Origin: Chrysomallon squamiferum
Lineage: Eukaryota > Mollusca > Gastropoda > Neomphalida > Peltospiridae
Length of the DNA: 64,000 nt
NCBI GenBank assembly: GCA_012295275.1
Contig: CM022679.1
Location: 21,235,110 to 21,299,109, forward strand
Direction of reading: 5' to 3'
Shown: in pieces, positions 13,601 through 21,290 of the stretch
Numbering within the stretch: the first letter of the stretch is position 1
Layout: each line of letters starts with the position of its first letter
Notes under the pieces: model-generated
What the model saw: only the letters and a program-made list of their open reading frames with translations
What the model was told of the DNA's origin: nothing
Databases searched by the model: none
Program-made: the position numbers and the translations under genes

Positions 13601-16600
13601 GAAATTGGTATTTTTAAGGAATAATATTCTCTTATTAAAAATATTGTGTCCTGGTAGCAGACAATATCAATTCTGTTACACACAAAATACAAAGTTCTTA
13701 CATTAAAGTGAAATTACACAGAATACTTTAATTCAGCTTATACACATAACACAAAACTGAAATCACACTGGTGTAGATCATTTGACAATAAAACAAATTG
13801 TGCACCACTTGTGAATACAGTTCTATTCTGTATTACATGGTAAATTAGGTACCCAAACTGCCTTAATAATACCAGTTATATTTTTGTAGTATTTGTTACA
13901 TTATAATATATTTTTATAGGTGAATGTGGCAAAAATATAAAGTAAAATACTCACGTTACATGAATTATGCATATTACAGTAATTCTGTTTAATTTACTGC
14001 ATTTGATCAGAAAAATAAAATAGTTTATTAATACTGCAATAATAATAATAATAATAAATAAATAAATAAATAAAATTTAAAAAATTATTATTCTTTAATA
14101 AAGGACTTTAAAAAAAGAAAAGAAATAGTAATAATAATAATTATGAATAAATAGAGATGTAAAAAAAAAAAAAAAAAAAAAAAAATTACTGTATTTTAAT
14201 AGTAACAGATTTCAAAAAAAAGAAGAAAAATATCAATTCAGTTACAAAATTATTGCTAATAATAAATATAAAATTGAGAAAATGAATCTACATATTTAGT
14301 GCCTGTTATTAACAATCTCTGTGTGTGGAATGATTAAAAACTATCCATCATCATCATTACCACCACCATCATCATCATCATCATCATCAACTACATTAAC
14401 TCAAGTTTGTGCTTTTTCTAAATTCTGTACAATTAATAACGAGATTTCAAAACTAGTCACAATGTCCAACAGAAACACATTGACGCCGACGAGGTTGCTG
14501 AAAATGTTAAATGCTGATGTCGCTGATCTTTTACCATCAGGTTCAGAGTCACCAGGGGCAGTTCGCAAGATCATGGCTTTGACGGACAAAGTTCGTCCTC
14601 ATAACCCCAAAATTCCCGTTCCAGCAGTCACTAGCCCCATCTCGGGGCGCCGGGGCCAGACTTCACCCCGCCACGGGGCGAGGCTGCAGCACATGGTACA
14701 CCTGTCTCCTGAGAGCTCCTCCGTCATCAGTCTTAGTAACATGCATATAGGCAAGCCCATTCGAACGGGTAAGAATGGCCGCCACGTTTTAACAGGCTTT
14801 CCCCTTGTTGTCAGTGGATGAAATTTGTTGTGTAAATATTTGAATGCTAATAGGAAAAGTAATAGGAATTTAGGATGTTTTTTTTTTTTTTTTGTGAATT
14901 AAATGTAAGAATGGTTTAATTATTGAAGATTTGAAATTAATATATTTATTTAATTTCGTTATGTTTTATTTATAGTTATTTCGTTCTTTTATTTCATTTT
15001 ATTTTTTTAAAATTTTAATTATTATTATTGTTGTTATTTTTGTTTATTTATTTAGTATTAAAAAAATCACAAAAACATTTGGGTGGTCATTTATCCTTTC
15101 CTTTAATGGAAAAAAACTAAAACTATTAATAATTTGCAAATGTATTACGAAGCCTTTCAATTTGATTGATATAAAAACTTTGATTCAGAAATTAATTTTG
15201 AAAACAAAATAAACAAAAATAAAATAATTTTCATTTACACAAGGGAAAGCCCAGGCCAGTGCATGCATGGGGGATGCATGCTATGATCTGTTTTGTGTCG
15301 CTTTTGTGTTGCTTTGTGAATGTTTAGCTTGTTCTATCATTTATTTTCATTCTCTTATTGATTTTATAAAGCATTATTTTTTTTTTTTTTTTTTTCTAAT
15401 TTCTGAAGTCATATTTGTGAGAAAGCCTGTCATTTACATTTGCTTTATGAATTTGAGAGCATTCCATTAATCACTGGATTTGGTACATTGATTTTGTTTT
15501 TTTGTTTAGCCGAGAGAAAAATATCGACAGAGATTTGTTACAGATGTATAATAATGTCTGAATATTAATAATTTTTATAATAATAATAATGTTGCATCTG
15601 TTTAAAAAATATTTTTAATAATAATAATAATAATGAATAAAAGATAACAAAAAAAGAATAAATTAATTTTTAAACATATGAAAAATAATAATATTACAAA
15701 TGAAAAAAGATAATAAGATACACAAAAAATATTAAAATTAATAAATACTGTAAGAAAATAAAAGACAACAAAAAATTACATTGTAATTTTTTTTTTTTTT
15801 AATTTTAATAATTTCTGTTTATTCTGTATTATTTTCTTCTAATTTTTCAATTTCTGTCAGTTCATAGACATAATAATAAAAGTAATAGTTAAATAGTTTT
15901 ATTTTCCTAATTTATTTGTATAATTTCTCAATATTTTATATAAGTATTATTTTTTTTCCTTCTTCTTTTAAAAAAAAGCAGGAGAAAGGGATATAATTTG
16001 TGTCTGTGTCTGTGTCATATTTGTATTGTTCTACATAATATCTGTATATTAAACCAGTGATGTTTGTAATTCAGCATCTATAGGTTCTACTGACTCAGCG
16101 AGCCCCACAAACAGTGTGAAAAGTTACCAGCAGCAGAGCTCCTCCGAGACAGACTCGGGTCACTGCTTCGACAGCCACAGCAGCAGTTCCATTGGCTCCT
16201 ACAACTCTCCTCCAGAACTGAGAAAGGCTGGACAAGCAGGTACACACCGTTTCATAGTTAATTTTCCCATCTTTACATTTATATTTAGTTTAATATTTAA
16301 TGTCGAAATAGTAGACACCACCATATGTTAGCAGGTTCACTGTATTTAATGCACACATTAGTTAAAGATATTTATTTAACTTTAAATTATTTACTTCAGA
16401 TTTATATTTGGTTAATGTTTACTAATATTAAAACAGCAGATGCTCATACCTTGATTTGGAATAAAGTAGAAATTAGAAAATATTTTCTACACTTACAAAT
16501 TATGTATATCTTTTATTAATATTTATTGTTGAAACAGTAGATGACTCATACTTCTTAGATGTATGTTGTGTTGTCTGCATGTTTACATAGAATTATTCAA

Positions 16601-17913
16601 GTTTGTTGTGGTCATGTTGTTACACAGATATGACATATGTTTTTAAAATTGTTAACAATTATGTTAAATATAACAGTTATGGAAACACTGCCAGTTTTGC
16701 ATAATGAATGACACTGTAATTTAAATATTATTTATGTTATAATGTAAGTTAATATATTTAATTCTAAAATTATTCCTTGTCTAGAGATTAAAGGGTCTCA
16801 TCTACCTAATGTTCATTATGCATTATTCACATAATATGTGATATATATAATATATTATTTTATTTATGGGTCCTGGTTAAATGTTGTTTTGTATTGAAAT
16901 GGACAGTTATGCATGTTTTCTACAACTAACATGGAATGTTGAATGAAAATGAAAAAATATTAATTTATACTTATACAAGATTATGATTATTATTATTATT
17001 ATTGTTTATTTATTTATTATAAAAATAGTGACAACATTTTTATTTCCATTTCTTTTACTTGTATAAAAATAATTTTAATACATAATTTGTATAAAATTAT
17101 ATTGTTATTTAAAAAATAATAATAATATGAATAATAACAAGCAAAGTCTCTTTGAAATAATTAAATTAAAGAAATCATGTATAAGCATGTATGTCTGAAA
17201 ATATTGATGTGTGTAATTATTATATTTTTTATTACATGCATGTTGTGGTTTTTATACATGCAGAGTCTGATCTAACATTTTCTGAAATTTTCATATTTAT
17301 TACATTCAACTTGCATGTGTTTGATAAATTTACAGCAGTATCTTCTCTTTTTTTCGTTTTTAATTTTCGTTCACATTTCTCTGTGCTGTTTTTAAAACAG
17401 TTAAGTAATTGAAAAATTTCTTTTGTTGTTTTTGAGTAAGCATTTCTTCAATATTTCTTCAAATAGTAAAATAAATTTAAAATGAAAAAAAAAAAAAGAA
17501 TAAAAAAAGAATAAACATAATAATAAGAAAAAACCCAATAATAAGAAACATTAATAAATTGTAAAGACTTTCTATTTTCTCTACAGGAAACTAATTATAT
17601 AGTTCAGCTTAAAAAAAGTAATATAGCCATAGTAACAAACAGTAAGTTGTTAAAAAATAAAAAAATAAAAATAAAAATAAAAATAAATAAATATTTCAAA
17701 AAAGGAGAGGAAACAAAAAGAAGAAATGTGTCCCTGAATCAGTGAGAGAATGGAATAAAAAAAAAATATTTTTGTTTATTAGGTCAGAATGTTTCTTAAT
17801 TAACAGTTAATTAATATGAGACATGTGTTTTGATATTAGTAATTTAAAAAGGGTGAAAACAAATAATACATTAAATATGCTACTTAAGTTAACAACAACA
17901 AAAAAAAAAATAA

Positions 17914-17944
<31 letters not shown>

Positions 17945-18280
17945 ATGATAAAAAATTTAATAATAATAATAAGTTATAAAGTAAAATAATTATTTACAGT
18001 TTTGTTATGCTGATATTTTTTCAACAGTATACAATAGCTTCCAGCACCATAGTTCTTCATTTCCTCAGTTACGTGGACGGCCACGCCCGCCGTCATACCA
18101 CATCGTCATGCAAAACACAGTAATGTCTGCCCCCACAGGTGAGAGAGATTCACTTCTGTAAATAAAAATAAAAAAGTTGAAAGAAATTTCAAGAAATTAA
18201 ACTTTATAAAATACCCAATAGATTTTTTGGTAATTTGTTTTGTGGATGATGAAATTGGTAAAAAAAAAAAAAAAAAAATA

Positions 18281-18323
<43 letters not shown>

Positions 18324-20249
18324 TTTATTTATTTATTTATTTATTTAATAGTAATAAATATAAGTAATAATACTGTTTTTCAATATCTTAAAGTTTCTTA
18401 TTTTATGGTTCATACTTAAAAAAAATATTTTTATTATTTTTTTTTTTTTTAATCTCAACAGTAAGAGAAATAATTTTATTTTTTTAATTTTTTTTTTAGT
18501 TCTATATTTTATGTAAACCTGGTCATAAATAACAAAAACAGATATATTAAATTTTTTTTTATCATTTTATTGAAATGAAATGCAAATTTGTACTACAGAA
18601 TTGTAGAAAATATGAAACGAATTGAAATAAATAGCTAAATCAACAAAAATATATATATTGAAAATTAATATTGTATCCTGAATATGGAACTGAATGAGAT
18701 TAATTACTTTAATCAGCCATACTGTATGAAAAGGAAATAGCAAAATAAAAAGCTAAAAATAATAATGAAGTTAATTTAAAGAATAATAAAAAATATATAT
18801 ATATATATATATATGTATCATTATATGAATCTAATTTTTGCTTTTTGCATGTATAACTAACTGTTTGATTGGGCATATATTTATGGTTTGTCTAAATATA
18901 TGTGTTGTGTTTATACATTAGTTTTGTAACAGAAGAAAATGTAATGCATTTATTTTGCATGTTTGGCTGGAATGCATATTTTAATAACCATTGTAAAAAC
19001 CCACATTTAATGTACTATAATCTGATACGAGTTTTATATGTGTTTTCTTACATAAATATTTATGTAAAATTCATGATATATTGCTGTTTGTCATTTAAAT
19101 AGAAACAGACCTGTTATTATTTGATAGCTATATTTTAATGTCCAGTTGTTGTTGTTTTTTGTGGGGGGATGTATTGTTTTTGTTTTAAAAATGTATTGGT
19201 TTTTTGTTCAGCTATATTAGTCTGTACTTATATAACAAAAACAAATATTTATTACTTAAGCAGAAAATCAGTTTGATAAAAACTTTGATACTCGGAAATT
19301 ATAAAATAAATGAAACAGATATTTACGTTATGTTAATTTATTTTTATTTGTTTATTATTATTATTTTTTTATTATTGTTTACTTCTTTTTTTTTTAATTA
19401 TTATTTATTTATTTATTTTCTTTGTAACTGATAATATTTGGGATAATAAATTTGCAGGGACATAACTGAAAGCATAAGTTTTAACATAAAAAAACAAAAA
19501 CAAGAAAGATAAAGTTATAATATTTGGAAAAAAAGGTGTTTTACATAGTTCGATTAAGTTCTTATTATTATTATTATTATTATTACTGCTATTGTTGTTG
19601 TTATTATTACTATTATCTTTGTTGTTATTATTGTTGTTATTGTTATTACTATTATTATTGATTAAAAAAATGTGATATTAAGGATGATTGAGTGTACATG
19701 TTAAAACTTCAGCAATGAAGTAATAATAAAAACTACTACTACTACTAATAAAAATAAAATATAAAGCCCAGCAAAAACAAAAGAAGATACTTCACTAAAG
19801 CTCGTTATTATAAATTTTGTACTAGCTCCAAGTCAGTTCATTGCCCCTGCAAGCTTCCCAGGACCTCGGCCACCTCTTCCCGACTACCAAGCAGCTACAC
19901 AGATGGCACAACTGGCAAGACAGAAACAGCTGTGGAAGATGGAACACTTGCAGCCAAATGAAGCCTGCTATGCAAAAGGCAGTTTTATTCCTCAGGATGG
20001 AGAAGGTTGGTAAATACATTTGTGGAAATGTTTCAAAATTAAAACTGTCTGTAACTGCTGTGAAGATTAAAAAAATAATAATAATTTTCAAGTTCATTTC
20101 TTAACTATTGTTTTATTTTACAGTATTTTCAGTTTTTATTAATATTATTATTGTTGTTGTTGTATATGTGTGTATGTGTACATATATTTATTTATTTATT
20201 TATTCATTCATTTTCAGATGTTGACCAAGAACAAGTGTCTGCTGTTTGA
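1..20249 (+). CDS. RAPGEF2: Rap guanine nucleotide exchange factor 2 (PDZ-GEF1/CNrasGEF-like), 3' part, 17 exons
   Basis: Joined exons: 1-33, 572-809, 977-1041, 1874-1981, 7141-7375, 7987-8086, 8320-8447, 9429-9512, 10001-10147, 11546-11677, 12156-12255, 12930-13022, 14541-14768, 16075-16239, 18028-18138, 19826-20005, 20218-20249. All introns are GT-AG and every phase agrees, giving 725 residues plus stop. In fragment numbering: Ser-rich linker 20-65, RA domain about 71-150, CDC25-type RasGEF domain about 183-425, low-complexity tail 426-725 with PPSY at 639-642 and C-terminal SAV. The family loads GTP onto Rap1/Rap2 at membranes and junctions; in mammals the PY motifs bind the ubiquitin ligase Nedd4 and the C terminus binds PDZ proteins. 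Domain order and the C-terminal E-Q-V-S-A-V match vertebrate RAPGEF2 (known from the family). Vertebrate forms are near 1,500 residues, so the N-terminal half (cNMP-binding, REM, PDZ) lies upstream. RAPGEF6 is the only close alternative; invertebrates usually carry one copy. Confidence 0.95.
34..571 (+). other. Intron between exons 1 and 2
   Basis: Opens with GTATGTAAGT and a poly-A run (43-67), then a CATA/CACA tract (82-127). The rest is AT-rich; no other signal seen. Confidence 0.7.
572..809 (+). CDS. RAPGEF2: RAPGEF2 exon 2: Ser-rich linker and start of RA domain
   Basis: Acceptor TTATTTCAG ends at 571 and donor CACAAG|GTCAGT is at 810. It encodes a Ser/Thr-rich linker, then the conserved opening of the RA domain ([20 protein letters not shown]), the Ras/Rap-binding ubiquitin-like fold just after the PDZ domain in this family. 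It ends in phase 0. Confidence 0.95.
977..1041 (+). CDS. RAPGEF2: RAPGEF2 exon 3: RA domain, middle
   Basis: Acceptor ATTCAG ends at 976. It encodes [20 protein letters not shown], the helix of the RA fold, nearly the same as vertebrate RAPGEF2/6. It ends in phase 2 (TG|GTAATT); the first base of the next exon completes a Cys codon. Confidence 0.95.
1042..1873 (+). other. Intron between exons 3 and 4, made of degenerate A/T repeats
   Basis: Mostly degenerate TAATTATTA-like sequence. Two places (about 1320-1340 and 1537-1556) resemble the true acceptor and exon 4 start, with TACAG followed by TAATTACTC-like sequence. Confidence 0.7.
1874..1981 (+). CDS. RAPGEF2: RAPGEF2 exon 4: RA domain, end
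   Basis: Acceptor TTTTTACAG ends at 1873 and the exon ends CG|GTATGT. It encodes the diagnostic NYSLCEVTV stretch and [20 protein letters not shown], the last strands of the RA domain. Degenerate copies of its acceptor region lie upstream at about 1320 and 1537. Confidence 0.95.
1982..7140 (+). other. Largest RAPGEF2 intron (5.2 kb)
   Basis: AT-rich with TA repeats (2196-2216), ATT repeats (3746-3790), a CT tract (5459-5503) and a T tract (5760-5780). Two patches stand out: 4120-4345, of higher GC with an exon-like frame, and 6668-6789, a stem-loop with a 17-bp perfect inverted repeat. The last 110 bases before exon 5 are unusually GC-rich. No exon compatible with both neighbours was found. 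Confidence 0.7.
7141..7375 (+). CDS. RAPGEF2: RAPGEF2 exon 5: RA-GEF junction and start of RasGEF domain
   Basis: Acceptor GTGTGCTCAG ends at 7140; its first G completes an Arg codon with exon 4, giving the conserved R-Y-Y-L-K-N-N. It includes [19 protein letters not shown] and [11 protein letters not shown], the first catalytic-domain helices. The exon is much richer in GC than its introns. Donor GCTGAG|GTGAGG, phase 0. Confidence 0.95.
7376..7986 (+). other. Intron between exons 5 and 6
   Basis: Contains TTTTA/TTTAT repeats (7405-7480) and a segment at about 7474-7538 that recurs at about 8231-8296 in the next intron. Nothing else seen. Confidence 0.6.
7987..8086 (+). CDS. RAPGEF2: RAPGEF2 exon 6: RasGEF catalytic domain
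   Basis: Acceptor TTGTTGTAG ends at 7986. It encodes [16 protein letters not shown] followed by [13 protein letters not shown], the conserved helix that leads to the H-C-x-x-C-x-N-F-N block. Donor A|GTAAGT, phase 1; the next exon completes Lys. Confidence 0.95.
8320..8447 (+). CDS. RAPGEF2: RAPGEF2 exon 7: RasGEF core (NFNS...LSGL)
   Basis: Acceptor TTCCACAG ends at 8319. It carries [18 protein letters not shown] and the [13 protein letters not shown] segment, the most conserved structural core of CDC25-type exchange domains. Donor CAG|GTAGTC, phase 0. Confidence 0.96.
8448..9428 (+). other. Intron between exons 7 and 8, with two repeat families
   Basis: Holds a 47-bp tandem repeat (8552-8768) and, at 9120-9428, several copies of a cassette with a T-rich tract, CAGG and a CTTCAGAG-like exon start. 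Only the last copy continues into coding sequence. Confidence 0.85.
8552..8768 (+). repeat. 47-bp tandem repeat, 4.6 copies
   Basis: Units start at 8552, 8599, 8646, 8693 and 8740 (partial), each opening GATTCATTTACTGTGAAGTA. Full units differ at single bases (for example AACTGATT against AATTGATT), so the array is young. Confidence 0.95.
9429..9512 (+). CDS. RAPGEF2: RAPGEF2 exon 8: RasGEF domain ([10 protein letters not shown])
   Basis: Acceptor CATAACAG ends at 9428. It encodes [18 protein letters not shown] and then Q-P-P-M, matching the conserved [10 protein letters not shown] block. Donor ATG|GTGTGT, phase 0. Three or four upstream copies of its acceptor and first 10-20 bases lie in the preceding intron. 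Confidence 0.95.
9513..10000 (+). other. Intron between exons 8 and 9
   Basis: AT-rich with a short GATA/TGGA-like stretch (9735-9770). No other structure seen. Confidence 0.6.
10001..10147 (+). CDS. RAPGEF2: RAPGEF2 exon 9: RasGEF catalytic hairpin region
   Basis: Acceptor TTTCTCTCAG ends at 10000 and donor TAC|GTAAGT is at 10148; 49 codons, phase 0 at both ends. It encodes [18 protein letters not shown] and [16 protein letters not shown], the P-x-x-x-K-D-L-T-F-x-H-x-G-N block and following helix. Confidence 0.96.
10148..11545 (+). other. Intron between exons 9 and 10
   Basis: Holds a CA dinucleotide tract (10623-10666), ATT-rich stretches (10720-10750, 11095-11120) and a long pyrimidine-rich run before the acceptor. 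No extra exon seen. Confidence 0.6.
11546..11677 (+). CDS. RAPGEF2: RAPGEF2 exon 10: end of RasGEF domain and basic linker
   Basis: Acceptor TTTTTCTAG ends at 11545 and donor GAG|GTAGGT is at 11678; 44 codons, phase 0. It encodes a Ser-rich stretch, a basic patch ([20 protein letters not shown]) and the start of the helix that continues as A-Q-M-V-R-R-V-K, as in vertebrate orthologues. R-R-A-S fits a basophilic kinase site (inference). Confidence 0.93.
11678..12155 (+). other. Intron between exons 10 and 11
   Basis: Plain AT-rich intron; nothing else seen. Confidence 0.6.
12156..12255 (+). CDS. RAPGEF2: RAPGEF2 exon 11: post-catalytic helix
   Basis: Acceptor TTGTTACAG ends at 12155. It encodes [20 protein letters not shown] and then [11 protein letters not shown], matching the A-Q-M-A-R-K-V-K-Q-Y-L region of vertebrates. 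Donor G|GTGTGT, phase 1; all later exon joins are also phase 1. Confidence 0.93.
12256..12929 (+). other. Intron between exons 11 and 12
   Basis: Begins with degenerate TTA/TTG trinucleotide repeats (12283-12340). The rest is AT-rich. Confidence 0.6.
12930..13022 (+). CDS. RAPGEF2: RAPGEF2 exon 12: tail
   Basis: Acceptor TATCTTCAG ends at 12929 and donor TTC G|GTAAAC is at 13023; 93 nt, phase 1 to 1. It encodes [16 protein letters not shown] and a conserved G-P-K-F end that joins G-S-E-S-P in the next exon, aligning with P-P-F-G-I-N-S-P of vertebrates. Confidence 0.9.
13023..14540 (+). other. Intron between exons 12 and 13
   Basis: Has a strong cryptic acceptor (ends 13104) opening a phase-compatible 66-nt frame, an AAT tract (14038-14060), a 24-base poly-A (14161-14185) and a CAT/CAC tract (14346-14390). 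Confidence 0.6.
14541..14768 (+). CDS. RAPGEF2: RAPGEF2 exon 13: tail
   Basis: Acceptor TTACCATCAG ends at 14540 and donor ACG G|GTAAGA is at 14769; 228 nt, phase 1 to 1. It encodes [19 protein letters not shown], similar to the conserved S-P-Q-A-L-K-K-I-L-S-L tail block, then Ser/Pro-rich low-complexity sequence with [17 protein letters not shown]. The frame stays open upstream of the acceptor, but the phase join with exon 12 is exact. Confidence 0.92.
14769..16074 (+). other. Intron between exons 13 and 14
   Basis: AT-rich, with poly-T runs (14878-14893, 15379-15396). An 8-bp inverted repeat (GCATGCAT, five G, ATGCATGC) lies at 15261-15281. Confidence 0.6.
16075..16239 (+). CDS. RAPGEF2: RAPGEF2 exon 14: Ser-rich tail
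   Basis: Acceptor GTAATTCAG ends at 16074 and donor GCA G|GTACAC is at 16240; 165 nt, phase 1 to 1. It encodes a Ser/Gln-rich segment with [20 protein letters not shown], matching the S-D-S-G-H-S-E-I-S-S-R-S-S block of vertebrate RAPGEF2; this has a D-S-G phosphodegron-like core (family inference). Confidence 0.92.
16240..18027 (+). other. Intron between exons 14 and 15
   Basis: AT-rich, with an AAAAT array (17655-17692) and an AAAT array (17912-17946). No extra exon seen. Confidence 0.6.
18028..18138 (+). CDS. RAPGEF2: RAPGEF2 exon 15: PPxY-containing tail exon
   Basis: Acceptor TTTTTCAACAG ends at 18027 and donor ACA G|GTGAGA is at 18139; 111 nt, phase 1 to 1. It encodes [15 protein letters not shown], whose P-P-S-Y is a PY motif for WW domains (Nedd4-type ligases or MAGI proteins in mammals), at the place of vertebrate P-P-G-Y. 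Confidence 0.92.
18139..19825 (+). other. Intron between exons 15 and 16
   Basis: Contains ATT (18284-18322), TTTA, TA (18796-18814) and degenerate TTA/TTG (19563-19660) repeats plus several A/T homopolymers. No extra exon seen. Confidence 0.6.
19826..20005 (+). CDS. RAPGEF2: RAPGEF2 exon 16: Pro-rich tail
   Basis: Acceptor TTGTACTAG ends at 19825; 180 nt, phase 1 to 1. It encodes [20 protein letters not shown], at the place of the second vertebrate PY motif P-P-D-Y, but here the residue before P-D-Y is Leu. The donor chosen is GAA G|GTTGGT at 20006 because phase 1 is needed for the last exon; an alternative GT three bases on would keep the frame and add one residue. Confidence 0.9.
20218..20249 (+). 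CDS. RAPGEF2: RAPGEF2 exon 17: C terminus with PDZ ligand
   Basis: Acceptor CATTTTCAG ends at 20217. With the G from exon 16 it reads [10 protein letters not shown] and then TGA at 20247-20249. The last six residues are the same as the vertebrate RAPGEF2 C terminus; S-x-V is a class I PDZ-binding motif (MAGI-type partners in mammals). The nine full codons make this exon easy to miss. Confidence 0.94.
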
Positions 20250-20978
20250 TAAGCTGTGAGCAGATTAATAACAAAAGTTTTAATAATAATAGTAATAATA
20301 TTTATACTGGTGCAGTTGTATTGCAAACTGTGATAACATGACTGTCTTACCCATCTGGCATCCAGAAGACAACAATAATCCATGAGGAAACACAAAATAA
20401 TATGACAACACAATACCTGAAACAACACATTAGATGTTTGTGACAACATAAAATATATCTAAGACCACAGAAAATATATCTGAGACAACACAAAATCAAT
20501 CTAAAAGATAGCAAATCTCATGAAGGATGTATAAATCATAAAATGTGGAATATATCAAAAAAATGTAGTCTAGGATACTACCAGAAAATAAAAAAAAAAT
20601 CAAGTAAAAAAAATCAAATTGTGGAGACAATATAAAAACAGCAAGAAGAACCGCACCAAATAGTCCTGGACAAAACATAATACTGACTGCAAGACAGAAT
20701 AATTGAGGGTGACAGTACAAAATGAAGTTGTGGAGTAAGCACAAATACAGGATACAAGATAATGAGAAAGACAAGTCATGGAAGGTTAAAAAAGAAAATC
20801 CTGGAAGCTAGTGTGACTGGTTGTTCTTCTGGAAAAATTTGGATGTTTCGTGACAGAAACGAAAAAGGAAAAACCAAATTGAAGTTTAAGTATCAGGAGA
20901 ATAGTTGATTAAAAGGAAAAGAAAAAAGAATACTTTTTAGTAATGTACAGATTGTTTTGTGAGGGTTTTTTTTTCTGG

Positions 20979-21290
20979 CATAGGAGTGAAATAAGCTGTT
21001 TGAAAATGAATTTTTATGATAAAGGAGTGAAATAAGCTGTTTCAGAATTAATTTTATTCTGACAAAGGAGTGAAATAAGCTGTTTCAGAATTAATTTTAT
21101 TCTGACAAAGGAATGAAATAAGCTTTTCAGAAAGAATTTGTCATTGCCAGGAATGAAATAAGATGTTTCAAAATTAAATTGACAATTGTCAGATTTGAAA
21201 TAACATGTTTCAAGTGTAACTTGATTATTTCACAGAATGAAACAAACTCTCTTATGAAAAATGTGAATTGTCAGGAATAAAACAAACTGT
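20979..21290 (+). repeat. Degenerate 42-43 bp minisatellite in the RAPGEF2 3' UTR
   Basis: Repeats the core GTGAAATAAGCTGTTTCAGA. The second and third copies (from about 21024 and 21067) are nearly the same; later copies decay to GAATGAAATAAG and GAATGAAACAAAC. Confidence 0.85.

Noticed and set aside
14321-14540. Upstream extension of RAPGEF2 exon 13 as a first exon starting at its own ATG
   Set aside because: The first part is a CAT/CAC microsatellite, and the phase-exact acceptor at 14540 together with vertebrate similarity starting right there explains the coding part.
15261-15281. GCATGCAT palindrome with five-G spacer as a regulatory site
   Set aside because: Too short and alternating in sequence to separate from chance in this intron.
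19822-20104. Open frames of about 90 codons on both strands over RAPGEF2 exon 16
   Set aside because: They are shadows of the true exon, whose frame reads [12 protein letters not shown] in phase with exons 15 and 17.
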